Shown: positions 1 through 9,462 of the stretch, one piece after another
How the letters are laid out: each line of letters starts with the position of its first letter
How positions within the stretch are numbered: position 1 is the first letter of the stretch
Source of the DNA: Ignavibacteria bacterium
Lineage (GTDB): Bacteria > Bacteroidota > Ignavibacteria > Tepidaquicellales > Tepidaquicellaceae
NCBI GenBank assembly: GCA_016709315.1
Contig: JADJMZ010000006.1
Location: 186,001-250,000 of the forward strand
Direction: 5' to 3'
Length of the DNA: 64,000 nucleotides
The notes under the pieces: generated by a model
What the model was told of the DNA's origin: nothing
What the model saw: the letters and a program-made list of their open reading frames with translations, nothing else
The model's database searches: none
Program-made: the position numbers and the translations under genes

Positions 1-1
1 A

Positions 2-136
2 ATTTACGATTATTATCTCCTGCATAAAGAAAATAAAATGCCTTCGGCGAATGAAGAGTTTATTGAACCTTATAACAGAAAGACAATGACCGATGACCTT
101 GCGACTGAGTTTAATTATCTTCTGGACATAGAATAA
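2..136 (+). CDS. C-terminal end of an unidentified protein (5' end outside window)
   Basis: An open frame enters from the left edge and stops at TAA 134-136, six bases before the purD start codon. The 44 visible residues end in FNYLLDIE and are acidic and polar with no motif I recognise. The tight spacing suggests co-transcription with purD. The family cannot be named from this tail. Confidence 0.5.
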   Translation: MYDYYLLHKENKMPSANEEFIEPYNRKTMTDDLATEFNYLLDIE

Positions 137-142
137 ATTATC

Positions 143-1453
143 ATGAACGTATTGCTTATCGGAAACGGCGGAAGAGAGAATGCGATCGCCTGGAAAATTT
201 TCAATTCGGATTCTTTCAGAAATACTGACAGCAGATTATTTGCAACACAGACAAATCCGGGTATGAAAAAATATTCAGAGTCAGTTGATATTGCGCCTGA
301 TAACATTAAAGGTTTGATAGAGTTTTCTGTCAGAGAAAAAATTGAACTTATAGTTGTAGGACCTGAAAAGCCATTAGCTCTTGGAATTGCAGATGAATTT
401 GAAAAGAAAGATTTCAAAGTTTTCGGTCCACGGAAAAATGCTGCTGAAATAGAATCCAGTAAAATTTTTGCCAAAAGACTGATGATGAAATATAATATTC
501 CGACTGCTTCTTTCAGGGAATTTTCAAGAGACAGCATTGATCAGGCAAAAGAGTATCTGAAGGATTGTAAATTTCCGCTGGTGTTTAAAGCTGACGGACT
601 TGCATCCGGAAAAGGAGTAATGATCGCTGAGAATATAATTGAAGGTGAAGATATATTAAAAGATTTTTATGAAGGTAATTTTTTAAATGAGGCAGCTGAT
701 AATTTTATAATTGAAGAATTCATTGAAGGCGAGGAAGTTTCTGTATTTGCAATATGCGACGGAACGGATTTTATTGTTCTTCCATATTCCCAGGATCACA
801 AGAAAATATCTGACGGTGAGAAAGGTAAAAATACAGGAGGAATGGGAGCGGTTGCTCCGGTGAAGAAATTTATGACAGAAGATTTGAATGAAAAGATAAT
901 ATCCAAAATTATAACTCCTGTTTTAAATGCATTAAAGAGCGAGGGCAGAGAATATAAAGGATGTCTTTATTGCGGACTGATGATAAAAGATAACGAACCG
1001 AATGTGATTGAATTCAACTGCAGATTCGGTGACCCTGAAACTCAGGCGGTATTGCCTCTGATAAAATCGGATTTTCTGGAAATGCTTTATTCTGCGAGCA
1101 CAAAAAATCTGAAGAATTATGTACTTGAAGTAAATGATCTCAACACTTGCTGTGTTGTTATTGCATCAGGAGGGTATCCTGATAAATTTGAAACAGGAAA
1201 AAAAATATCAGGTACTGAAGAATTAGATGATAACTGTCTTTTATTTCATTCAGCAACAAAATCCGGAATCGATGAAGACAAAGAAGAATTAGTTACGGCA
1301 GGCGGCAGAGTATTATCAGTTGTCGGAATTTCAGATACTTCACCTGAGGAGGCAATAAAATCAGCTTATGAAAATGTTAACAAAATTTCATTTGAAAATA
1401 AATATTTCAGAAAAGACATTGGATTCAGAATTGTTAATAAAAACGGAGTTTGA
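143..1453 (+). CDS. purD: Phosphoribosylamine--glycine ligase (GAR synthetase)
   Basis: Joins phosphoribosylamine and glycine using ATP in the second step of cytosolic purine synthesis. At 436 residues it has the usual PurD length. The N-terminus MNVLLIGNGGREN matches the family nucleotide-fold start, with Asn where most members have His (GGREH). The ATP-grasp core shows KADGLASGKGV near residue 150, a TGGMGA motif near 230, and the metal-site segment EFNCRFGDPETQ near 292. The ATG at 143 lies just after the preceding stop, and its stop codon overlaps the TTG start of galE. No other purine gene is in the window. Confidence 0.97.
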   Translation: MNVLLIGNGGRENAIAWKIFNSDSFRNTDSRLFATQTNPGMKKYSESVDIAPDNIKGLIEFSVREKIELIVVGPEKPLALGIADEFEKKDFKVFGPRKNAAEIESSKIFAKRLMMKYNIPTASFREFSRDSIDQAKEYLKDCKFPLVFKADGLASGKGVMIAENIIEGEDILKDFYEGNFLNEAADNFIIEEFIEGEEVSVFAICDGTDFIVLPYSQDHKKISDGEKGKNTGGMGAVAPVKKFMTEDLNEKIISKIITPVLNALKSEGREYKGCLYCGLMIKDNEPNVIEFNCRFGDPETQAVLPLIKSDFLEMLYSASTKNLKNYVLEVNDLNTCCVVIASGGYPDKFETGKKISGTEELDDNCLLFHSATKSGIDEDKEELVTAGGRVLSVVGISDTSPEEAIKSAYENVNKISFENKYFRKDIGFRIVNKNGV

Positions 1454-2478
1454 GTAAATTGAGAATATTAATAACAGGCGGAACCGGCTATATAGGTTCT
1501 CATACTGCAGTAGAGCTTTTAAATTCGGGTTATGAAGTATTCATAATAGATAATCTGTCGAATTCAAATGCAGAAGTTGTTGATAAAATAGAAAAAATAA
1601 CCGGCATAAGACCTTCATTCAGCAAGACTGATCTCTGCAATAAAACTGAATTAAAAGAATACTTCAAAAAGACGAAGAACATTGATGCGGTTATTCATTT
1701 TGCGGCATTTAAAGCAGTTGGTGAATCCGTTCAGAAACCAATGATGTATTACAGCAACAATATTTCCGGTATGATAAATCTTTTGGAGGAAATGGCAGAG
1801 AATAAAATTCAGAATATTGTTTATTCATCTTCATGCACAGTTTACGGCGAAGCGGACACATTGCCTGTTACTGAAGAATCTCCGGTCAAAAAAGCCGAAT
1901 CTCCTTACGGATTTACAAAACAGGCAGGCGAACAAATGCTTTTTGATATTTCTAAAGCCGGCGATTTGCATTCCGTTATTTTAAGATATTTTAATCCTGC
2001 CGGAGCGCATGATTCCTCGCTTATCGGAGAATTACCGGTTGGAATTCCAAACAATCTTGTTCCTTACATTACGCAGACAGCAATCGGTGAGAGGGAAATT
2101 CTGACTGTTAACGGAAATGATTATGACACACCGGACGGAACTAACATAAGGGATTACATACATGTTGTAGATCTTGCAAAAGCCCATTTGGCGGCACTTG
2201 ACAGAGTATTAGACAAAAAGAGCAACGAAATGACAGAAGTATTTAATCTTGGAACCGGAAAAGGAAATTCAGTTATGGAAGTAATAAGAAGTTTTGAAAA
2301 AGTTTCAGGTACAAAATTGAATTACAAAATAGGTCCGAGAAGAGAAGGAGATGTTGTCAGTATTTATTCCGATACAAAGAAAGCAAACGAAGTACTCGGA
2401 TGGAAAGCTGAAAGAGATATTAATGATATGATGCTTACATCATGGAACTGGCAGAATGCAATTTCACTTAAAAAATAA
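1450..2478 (+). CDS. galE: UDP-glucose 4-epimerase
   Basis: Interconverts UDP-glucose and UDP-galactose, feeding Leloir metabolism and surface polysaccharides. It is an extended SDR of 342 residues. The NAD-binding GGTGYIGS is at residues 10-17, SSSCTVYG carries the catalytic Ser/Thr region, and SPYGFTK carries the Tyr-x3-Lys pair; RDYIHVVDLA is the typical late GalE motif. The likely start is TTG at 1450, overlapping the purD stop by four bases. A second TTG at 1459 would also keep the Rossmann motif intact. The overlap suggests translational coupling to purD. Confidence 0.95.
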   Translation: MSKLRILITGGTGYIGSHTAVELLNSGYEVFIIDNLSNSNAEVVDKIEKITGIRPSFSKTDLCNKTELKEYFKKTKNIDAVIHFAAFKAVGESVQKPMMYYSNNISGMINLLEEMAENKIQNIVYSSSCTVYGEADTLPVTEESPVKKAESPYGFTKQAGEQMLFDISKAGDLHSVILRYFNPAGAHDSSLIGELPVGIPNNLVPYITQTAIGEREILTVNGNDYDTPDGTNIRDYIHVVDLAKAHLAALDRVLDKKSNEMTEVFNLGTGKGNSVMEVIRSFEKVSGTKLNYKIGPRREGDVVSIYSDTKKANEVLGWKAERDINDMMLTSWNWQNAISLKK

Positions 2479-2505
2479 ACAGCACTATAAATTTTCAAAA
2501 GAGTA

Positions 2506-3291
2506 TTGGATAAAGATTTTCTGGATAAAATAATTTCATCTGATAAAAGGGCTGTAGCAAAAGCGCTTACGAAGGTTGAGAATGAAGAAAACGGAAGTGA
2601 AAGTTTGCTGAAAGAATTGTATAAATACACGGGTAAAGCCCATAGGATTGGTATTACCGGACCACCCGGAGCCGGGAAATCAACTCTGACCAGGGGGAGT
2701 CTTGGAGGACTTTGTAAAAGTGTCGTAGAAGCATGCGATGTACTGGATGCTTCAGGTAAAGATTTTATAATAATAGAGACAGTTGGAGTAGGACAATCGG
2801 AACTTGATATTGCGCAGACCGCTGATACAACGATTGTTGTGCTTGTTCCTGAATCGGGAGATTCAGTTCAGGCAATGAAAGCGGGATTGATGGAGATAGC
2901 GGATATTTTTGTTTTAAATAAATCAGACAGGGAAGGCGCTGACGGAGTAGCGGCAACATTAAGAAATATAATTCATCTTAAACCGCCATCAAGGTATAAT
3001 TGGATAATAAATGTTTTAAAAACTACCGGCAGTCAGAATAAAGGGACAGAAGAATTGCTTAATGAAATAATAAAGCATAAAGATCATCTTGATGAAACCG
3101 GATTCATTAAGATAAAAAGAAAAGAGCAGCTGACAAAGAAGATACTGGATTTAGTAAACAACAAACTTGAGGTTAAGTTCTGGAATGATAAACGCAGGAA
3201 AGAACTTAGTGAAGAAATAGAATCCATTTCTGAAAGAAAGACAGATCCATATACATTTGCAGAAAATATTATAAGCAATCAGATAGTTTAA
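2506..3291 (+). CDS. meaB: MeaB/ArgK-type G3E GTPase with an internal deletion
   Basis: MeaB GTPases are chaperones that protect and reload adenosylcobalamin-dependent methylmalonyl-CoA mutase. The Walker A (GITGPPGAGKSTL, about residues 50-62), the G3 region (IIIETVGVGQSE) and the G4 motif (NKSD) are intact. Walker A runs directly into TRGSLGGL, which in the family lies some 50 residues later. The missing piece normally carries the second strand, the Mg-binding Asp and switch I (DPSSPF...GDR). The protein is 261 residues against about 310-330 usual. The frame is preserved. The start is TTG at 2506. The protein is probably GTPase-dead, or the gap is an assembly collapse. No mutase gene is visible here. 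Confidence 0.85.
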   Translation: MDKDFLDKIISSDKRAVAKALTKVENEENGSESLLKELYKYTGKAHRIGITGPPGAGKSTLTRGSLGGLCKSVVEACDVLDASGKDFIIIETVGVGQSELDIAQTADTTIVVLVPESGDSVQAMKAGLMEIADIFVLNKSDREGADGVAATLRNIIHLKPPSRYNWIINVLKTTGSQNKGTEELLNEIIKHKDHLDETGFIKIKRKEQLTKKILDLVNNKLEVKFWNDKRRKELSEEIESISERKTDPYTFAENIISNQIV

Positions 3292-3409
3292 AGGTTAATT
3301 TAATAATGAATGTATAACTTATAAATTCATTGATTTTACAAAGCAAAAATTTTAGTTTCAAAATCCAAAAATTTTAAAAAATAAATATTTTAAGGAGTAG
3401 CTTTAGATA

Positions 3410-5561
3410 ATGGAAAACATGAAAAAAGTTCAGCATACAGGTATAATGAATAAAATGCGTGATAAAATGCCTTTGATAATTATTATTCTTATCATTGCAT
3501 TTCTTGCCACCATTGTCTTTGAATGGGGAATGAATTATCTGGGATTAAGAGACGGAGCAGTAGCTTTCGCCAAGATAAATTCGCAGGAAATAACTTATCA
3601 GGAATTTGAAAAAGTTGTTCAGCAGCAGATAGAGCAGATGAGACAGCAGAATCAAGGTAAGGATGTTTCGGAAGAACAGATAAAACAAGTCCGTGATCAG
3701 GTATGGAATAGTCTGGTAAGTCAGACTCTTACTAAACAGGCAATAGAAAAATACGGAATAAAAGTATCAGATCAGGAAATTCTTGACTGGATTTATAACA
3801 GACCTGAAACTTTACCTGAGCCAATTAAGAAGAATTTTATGGATTCTACAGGAGTATTCAATATCGGATTTTATCAGCAGGCATTGAATATGAAAACAAA
3901 AGAGGCAACGCAGTTCTGGGCACAGGTTGAAAATTATATCAGAGAAACATTATTATCGGAAAAACTGCAGGCGATACTTACAGAAGGCGTAGTAGTTTCC
4001 GAAGCTGATGTACTGGAAAAATACAAGGATGATAATATAATGGCTAACTTTAATTATGTCCTTCTTGACTTAAATACAATTACCGACTCTTCTCAGTTTG
4101 CTGTTAATGAAAGCGAATTGAAAAAGTATTATGACGAACATAAAATTGATTTCAAACAGAGAGAAAGCGTTAAGATGAAGTATCTGTTATTCCAGAATGC
4201 TGCGACTGCAGAGGATTCTGCAAACATGTTAAAACAGATGGAATCATATCAGAAACAGCTTCGGGCTCTTGATGTCAATGATTCTGCAGTTGGTCAGCTG
4301 ATATCTGATAATTCCAATGTATCATGGAATTCAGATTACCAAAAATCAAATGCATTTGAAATCCCGGTTCAGAATTTTCTTTTTAATGCAAAGGACGGAG
4401 ATGTCTCAGATATCATACTGGGGGAAGATGGATTTCAGACAGTTAAACTGCTGGGAACAAAGGAAAGTGAAAATATTTATGCAAACGCTTCACATATACT
4501 TATAAAAATACAGGATAATGATACTGCTGCTGCAAAGAAAAAAGCTCAGGATTTATTTAACAGAGTAAAGAACGGAGAAGATATAAACAAATTAGCAGTA
4601 CAGTTTTCCGAGGATCCTTCCGCAGCGCAGAATAAAGGTAACATGGGATGGTTTACAAAAGGTGCAATGGTAAAAGAATTTGAAGAAGCTGTGTTCAACA
4701 GTCCTGATGGTTCAATTGTAGGACCAGTGAAAACTAGTTTTGGTTTTCATATAATTAAAGTTTACGGAAAGCAAAAAAAGGAATTCAGAGTAGCGCAGAT
4801 GACTAAAATAGTTACTCCGAGCAGCAGAAGTATTCAGCTTACAAAAAAAAGCGCAGAAGAATTCTATCAGGATGTATCAAAAGGAAAACAGAATTTTGAT
4901 ACGCTTGCAAAGGAAAAGAATATTATCGTACAGACTTCAGGCGATGTGACAAGAGACGGGACAGTTCCTCTCGCAGGTCAGGATAAAGCTTTATTGAGTT
5001 TTATGTTTGATAACAAAGTAGGGACAATTACCGAACCCGTAAAAGCTCCCAACGGATATATAGTTTATGAAATCATTCAGAAAAATCCTGAAGGATATCA
5101 GAATTTTGATTCTGTAAAGACTACTATGATAAAACCAAAAGTAATAAATGAAAAGAAGTTTCAGATTCTTAATGGAATTGCAAAGGACCTTGAAGGGAAA
5201 AATTTCAAACGGAGATTTATTTTCTTTGAAATCAATTGCTCCTCAGTATCTTTATGAAACTGCTGACAGTTTCACTGTATCAAAGCCAAATCCCAAGATC
5301 GGTCAGGACTATGCACTCAGCTCTGCCGTACTAAAATTGAAACCGGGTGAAATTTCAAAACCGGTTAAAGGAGCAAAGGGTTATTATATTGTAAAACTGA
5401 ATTCAATAACAGAATTTAAAGAGTCTGAATATATTTTAAAGGCGAACGATATAAGAAAAAATATGCTTTCTTCAAAACGACAGCAGATAGTTTCCGAATG
5501 GCTGACTAAAATGCAAAGTGATGCTGATATTATAGACAACAGAAGCAAGTATCTCAATTAA
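3410..5561 (+). pseudogene. PpiD/SurA-type peptidyl-prolyl isomerase foldase, frameshifted near 5200
   Basis: A membrane-anchored periplasmic folding factor. A short cytoplasmic N-terminus and one TM helix (about residues 20-42) precede a SurA-N-like helical region and a parvulin (rotamase) domain at about 355-455 with the ASHILIK and GNMGWF hallmarks. Degenerate rotamase-like repeats follow. The first frame stops at 5257 after an unrelated tail. The proper continuation (NGDLFSLKSIAPQYL...) runs in the next frame to 5561. Removing one A from the five-A run at about 5200 restores one product of about 715 residues. TAAGGAG sits upstream of the ATG at 3410. The shift may be a sequence error. Confidence 0.85.
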
Positions 5562-5623
5562 AAGCTGATCATAATTGGTCAATAAATTTGGGATTAAAAA
5601 TTAAATAAAAAAGTATTATTTAT

Positions 5624-5659
5624 AATCCGCTATATGTAAATTCATGTAGCGGATTTTTT
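5624..5659 (+). terminator. Rho-independent terminator after ppiD
   Basis: A 13-bp stem (arms AATCCGCTATATG and CATGTAGCGGATT, one G-U-type mismatch) with a 6-base loop is followed by six T residues. It ends the upstream unit. The T-tract directly abuts the ATG at 5660 of the next gene. Confidence 0.85.
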
Positions 5660-6394
5660 ATGACTGAAATAAAAATACTAATAGTGATTTTATTTCTGAT
5701 ACCGCCTTTGAATTCTTACTCTCAAAAGGTTCCTGGCTTATCAACAGGGAAGGGATTCAGTATAACACCTCAGATTACTTATGTATCTTCTGCTACGATT
5801 CAATTAGCTCCATTCTCAGCTGATTTAATAGAAAAGAGTTCATCGGAAGAACTTAGCGGCGGTTATGGTTACGGATTAACCCTTAGAAAAAAATTATTCA
5901 GAGAAGATATTACTTTTGGCATTTCTGCAGAATACATAAGCATAAAAGACAATGAACTTGTTCAATCTTTTAGTAATGATTCATTAACTGTTAGAGTAAG
6001 GGTTACAGAAGAGTTAACCGTTATCCCCGTTGAATTTAACGGGTATTTTAATTTACCCGAGTTCAGTGAAAATTTAAAAATTTATCTCGGGGGCGGAGTG
6101 GGAGTTTACTTTGGAGACAGAAAAAGATCAGTATTGAATATCAGCAGCAGTACAATTTCAAAGAATATCGGTTTCAGTCTGGTAGTGATAAGCGGAATGG
6201 AATACAGACTTTCAGATGATATATCAGGTGTATTTGAAATTAAATTCAGAGAAGCCGAGTATAAAGTGAAAAGCGAGTATCCCGTTGCCAGTATTAACAT
6301 TAACAATATAAATTATCCGCTTGAAAAAGAATTATATTCAAAAATATTTGTTGACGGATTAAAATTAAGTATTGGCATATCTTACAACTTTTAA
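5660..6394 (+). CDS. Secreted outer-membrane beta-barrel-like protein
   Basis: No named family recognised. The first 22 residues form a signal peptide (hydrophobic run ILIVILFLIPP, then SYSQ). The remainder alternates polar and hydrophobic residues in strand-like stretches and ends in an aromatic residue (SIGISYNF), as is typical of OmpA/PorT-like eight-strand barrels in this phylum. The glycine-rich IYLGGGVGVYFGD is characteristic of a barrel strand pair. The start codon lies at the foot of the preceding terminator, so there is essentially no leader. A later start would destroy the signal peptide. Confidence 0.65.
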   Translation: MTEIKILIVILFLIPPLNSYSQKVPGLSTGKGFSITPQITYVSSATIQLAPFSADLIEKSSSEELSGGYGYGLTLRKKLFREDITFGISAEYISIKDNELVQSFSNDSLTVRVRVTEELTVIPVEFNGYFNLPEFSENLKIYLGGGVGVYFGDRKRSVLNISSSTISKNIGFSLVVISGMEYRLSDDISGVFEIKFREAEYKVKSEYPVASININNINYPLEKELYSKIFVDGLKLSIGISYNF

Positions 6395-6409
6395 ATCTAT
6401 AATTATAAA

Positions 6410-8056
6410 ATGAAAATTACAAAGATCCTGCTCTCTCTGTTAACATCTGCGTTAATTGTACTTATTTCATTTTCAGAAAGTGAAACAAATATCAATACAA
6501 ACTCATCATTATTCTCAAAGAATAAATTTTTTGTAAAAACCGGTAAAGAACTTAGAATCTCAGAAGCAACCGGAAAAATTTCCCTCTTTACCGGAATTAA
6601 ATCATTAGATGAAAAGATAAATAAATTTGGAATTAACAATATAGAAAAACTTTTTAAACTCAACAAAGGTAATCCTTATTTGTATTCGAAATACGGAATG
6701 GAAAGAATCTATGTATTCAATCTGGATACGAATAATTATTGTAATATTGAAGATATTGTTAAAGAATTTAATAAAGATAATTATGTCGAATTCAGTGAAC
6801 CTGATTTCATAGGAATGTCAGCAGGAGTTAAGGAAAGTATGAGAAATTTTGTAAATGAAAACATTAACCCGAATGATGAAATGTTTTACAAGCAGTGGTA
6901 TCTCAGCAATTTTGGATCCGTAGATCCTGCAAGCGGCGGATCCGCTAAGGTAGGCGCTGATATAAAGATAATAAATACCTGGGACATTGAAAGCGGAAAT
7001 GAAGAAGTTATAGTTGCAATACTTGATTCCGGGATAAGGGATGAACATCCTGATCTGAAGGATAGAATATGGATTAATAAAGAAGAAATTCCGGGTAACG
7101 GCATTGATGATGATTATAACGGATATGCAGATGACTATAAAGGATGGGATTTTGCTTATGATGACAGAAGACCTGAAGACGGATTCGGTCACGGTACGAA
7201 TATTGCGACGGTAATAGGAGCAAGTACTGATAATGTAATCGGGTTTGCCGGAGTAGATAAAAAATGCAGACTTATGAATTGTAAAAACCTTAATGCAGAT
7301 AACACAGGAGAGTATTCGTGGTGGGCAGAGTCAATAAAATATGCAGTTGACAATGGAGCTGATATAATTAACATGAGTGAAGGCGGTGACGATTATTCAA
7401 GAGTCCTTGAAACAGCAGTTAAATATGCAACCGACAGTGATGTGCTGGTAGTCTCAGCAATGATGAACAAAGGTGACGGAAGAGATTATTATCCGGCAAG
7501 CTTTGAAGGAGTAATGGCAGTAGGCGCGACAGATACTGATGACAGTCGATGCAAAAGATTTTCATGGGGAGGCGGAAGCTGCTGGGGAAATCATATTTCA
7601 GTTGTTGCGCCGGGAAATAAAATTTACGGTCTAGATTATGAAAATGATCAGAATTATGAAGTATACTGGAGCGGCACTTCTCAATCTACTGCTATAGTCA
7701 GCGGAATAGCATCTTTACTTAAAGCACAGAAAATTACAAGGACAAGTATTGATCTGAAAAGAATTATCAGATTATCTTCAAAAGATCTTGTTGGTGACCC
7801 TCAGGAAGACAGGCCGGGCTGGGATAAATTTTATGGATATGGCAGAGTTGACAGTTACGCTGCAATTACATTTGAAGATTCTTATCCAAAAGATATTAAG
7901 GAAGATATCCCGGTGATGAAAGAAAATCCTGATAAAGAAGCTGTAAAAGATGAAAGAGATAATTCCGGCGACAATAGTAAGCCTGCAAGAGCAGTTGATA
8001 AAAACAGCGACATGCCGGATGATGAAAAAGGAAATGTTCCTGCCAAGAAAAAGTAA
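6410..8056 (+). CDS. Secreted subtilisin-like (S8) serine protease
   Basis: An exported endopeptidase with a signal peptide (about residues 1-21) and a propeptide that ends in the FSEPDFIG motif seen in fervidolysin-type prodomains. The S8 domain has Asp206 (ILDSGI), His261 (GHGT) and Ser424 (GTSQST), with the oxyanion Asn in the SAMMNKG segment. The triad is complete. The final 60 residues are an unusual Lys/Asp/Glu/Pro-rich low-complexity tail with no sorting domain. The gene sits 15 bases after the barrel protein and 9 bases before birA, so the three may be co-transcribed. A second, larger subtilase follows birA. Confidence 0.93.
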   Translation: MKITKILLSLLTSALIVLISFSESETNINTNSSLFSKNKFFVKTGKELRISEATGKISLFTGIKSLDEKINKFGINNIEKLFKLNKGNPYLYSKYGMERIYVFNLDTNNYCNIEDIVKEFNKDNYVEFSEPDFIGMSAGVKESMRNFVNENINPNDEMFYKQWYLSNFGSVDPASGGSAKVGADIKIINTWDIESGNEEVIVAILDSGIRDEHPDLKDRIWINKEEIPGNGIDDDYNGYADDYKGWDFAYDDRRPEDGFGHGTNIATVIGASTDNVIGFAGVDKKCRLMNCKNLNADNTGEYSWWAESIKYAVDNGADIINMSEGGDDYSRVLETAVKYATDSDVLVVSAMMNKGDGRDYYPASFEGVMAVGATDTDDSRCKRFSWGGGSCWGNHISVVAPGNKIYGLDYENDQNYEVYWSGTSQSTAIVSGIASLLKAQKITRTSIDLKRIIRLSSKDLVGDPQEDRPGWDKFYGYGRVDSYAAITFEDSYPKDIKEDIPVMKENPDKEAVKDERDNSGDNSKPARAVDKNSDMPDDEKGNVPAKKK

Positions 8057-8065
8057 TCCTTTTAT

Positions 8066-8863
8066 ATGATTATGAATACAAATTTGCTTTCAAAATATCT
8101 CGTTGACAGTAAATATTTAAGCGGGATAATATATTTTGAAGAACTATATTCCACCAATGCATATTCGAAGAAAATTTATCATGAACTAAAGGATAATACT
8201 ATTGTATTAACTTCTTACCAGACAAACGGAACCGGAAGATTCGGAAGACCCTGGCAAACCAACCGAAACGAAAACCTTACTTTTTCTTTAATTAAAGATT
8301 ATGGATTAAGAATAGATGAAATTCATTTAATGAATTTTTATACATCTTATATTTTATATCTGACATTAAACGAAACATCTAAAGATTGCAGCGAACATGA
8401 TTTATATCTAAAATGGCCTAATGATTTGCTGCTGAACAGGAAAAAAATAGCAGGAATACTACTTGATGTCAAAGATATGAATTCGGATATGAAAAAATTT
8501 ATTATAGGAATTGGTTTGAATGTCAATCAGGAGATATTTCCGGAAGATATAAATTCTAAAGCAACTTCAATGAAGAATGAATTCAAATGTGAATTTATGA
8601 TTGAAATGATTTTGATTAATTTTATAAAATTATTTAATGAAAATCTCTGCCTTCTGAATCAAGGTGATATTCTAATGAAATTATGGAAATCAAAATCAAA
8701 TGTTATAGGGAAAAAAGTAAAATTTAAACAGCTTGATGACGGCAGGGAAGCTGAAGTTGTAGTAATGGATATTGATAATGACGGAGGTTTGATTGTTTCA
8801 GATGTGTCGGGAAAAACATGCAAGTTTTATTCCGGTGAAATTTCAATTTTATATGATGAGTAA
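8066..8863 (+). CDS. birA: Biotin--[acetyl-CoA-carboxylase] ligase, single-domain
   Basis: Activates biotin with ATP and transfers it to the biotin carboxyl carrier lysine. The class-defining GTGRFGRPW biotinyl-AMP loop is at about residues 55-63, and KWPNDLLLNRKKIAGIL is the substrate-binding segment. A C-terminal SH3-like subdomain follows. The protein has 265 residues and lacks the N-terminal helix-turn-helix, so it should not act as a repressor. Two ATGs (8066 and 8072) are possible. It sits between two secreted proteases with no obvious functional link. Confidence 0.93.
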   Translation: MIMNTNLLSKYLVDSKYLSGIIYFEELYSTNAYSKKIYHELKDNTIVLTSYQTNGTGRFGRPWQTNRNENLTFSLIKDYGLRIDEIHLMNFYTSYILYLTLNETSKDCSEHDLYLKWPNDLLLNRKKIAGILLDVKDMNSDMKKFIIGIGLNVNQEIFPEDINSKATSMKNEFKCEFMIEMILINFIKLFNENLCLLNQGDILMKLWKSKSNVIGKKVKFKQLDDGREAEVVVMDIDNDGGLIVSDVSGKTCKFYSGEISILYDE

Positions 8864-9462
8864 AATTATACAAATAACCTTTGTTTTAAAGAATTTTTAA
8901 CTCTGCTTTATTATTTATTGATTAATCTTCCCAATCTTTCATACTCTCTGAACCAGCTTTAATTTCTAAACTATCAATTATTCTTCGCATTTCTAATTTT
9001 ACTCTTTAAATAATCAAATTTAATAGCAGGAAATTTTTTAATCGTTTAAAACAATTTAATTCAAGGTAATATTGTAAACTTCTTATAATGAATTTTTAAA
9101 ATCATACATTTATTAATAATTTGGAATTAGTTTAAATTAAATTTATATTTGTATACACAATCAAACTCGGTTTTAAAAATTACTTAAGTAGTATGTTATA
9201 ACTTATATTACTTTAATAAATATGCATGACTTATTAATCCTGAACTGTGAATTTCATGATTGTACTTAATGTTAATTTTCTCACCCCAAAAGAAATATCC
9301 CCCAAATTATATATGTTACTGTGTTTAATTTAAAGTAATTAATTATATTTAAAAATCTGATTAAATACTTTATTGAAATTAACTAACTCCTATAAATTAA
9401 AAGAAGTTATATCTAAAGATTGATGTAATCTTACAAATATTTTAATTAAATTAAATATAGTT
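8864..9462. other. Long AT-rich intergenic region, no gene seen
   Basis: About 600 bases of very AT-rich sequence between birA and the large subtilase. I find no credible coding frame, strong hairpin with a T-tract, or structured RNA. On the - strand at about 8930-9020 there are short open pieces (KLEMRRIIDSLEIKAGSES and FDYLKSK in another frame) that could be the decayed end of a small helical protein. This is weak. The region presumably holds the promoter of the downstream gene. Confidence 0.4.

Noticed and set aside
8864..9462. Possible structured RNA or decayed gene before the large subtilase
   Set aside because: Only short open fragments and no stable stem or T-tract; not enough for a call.
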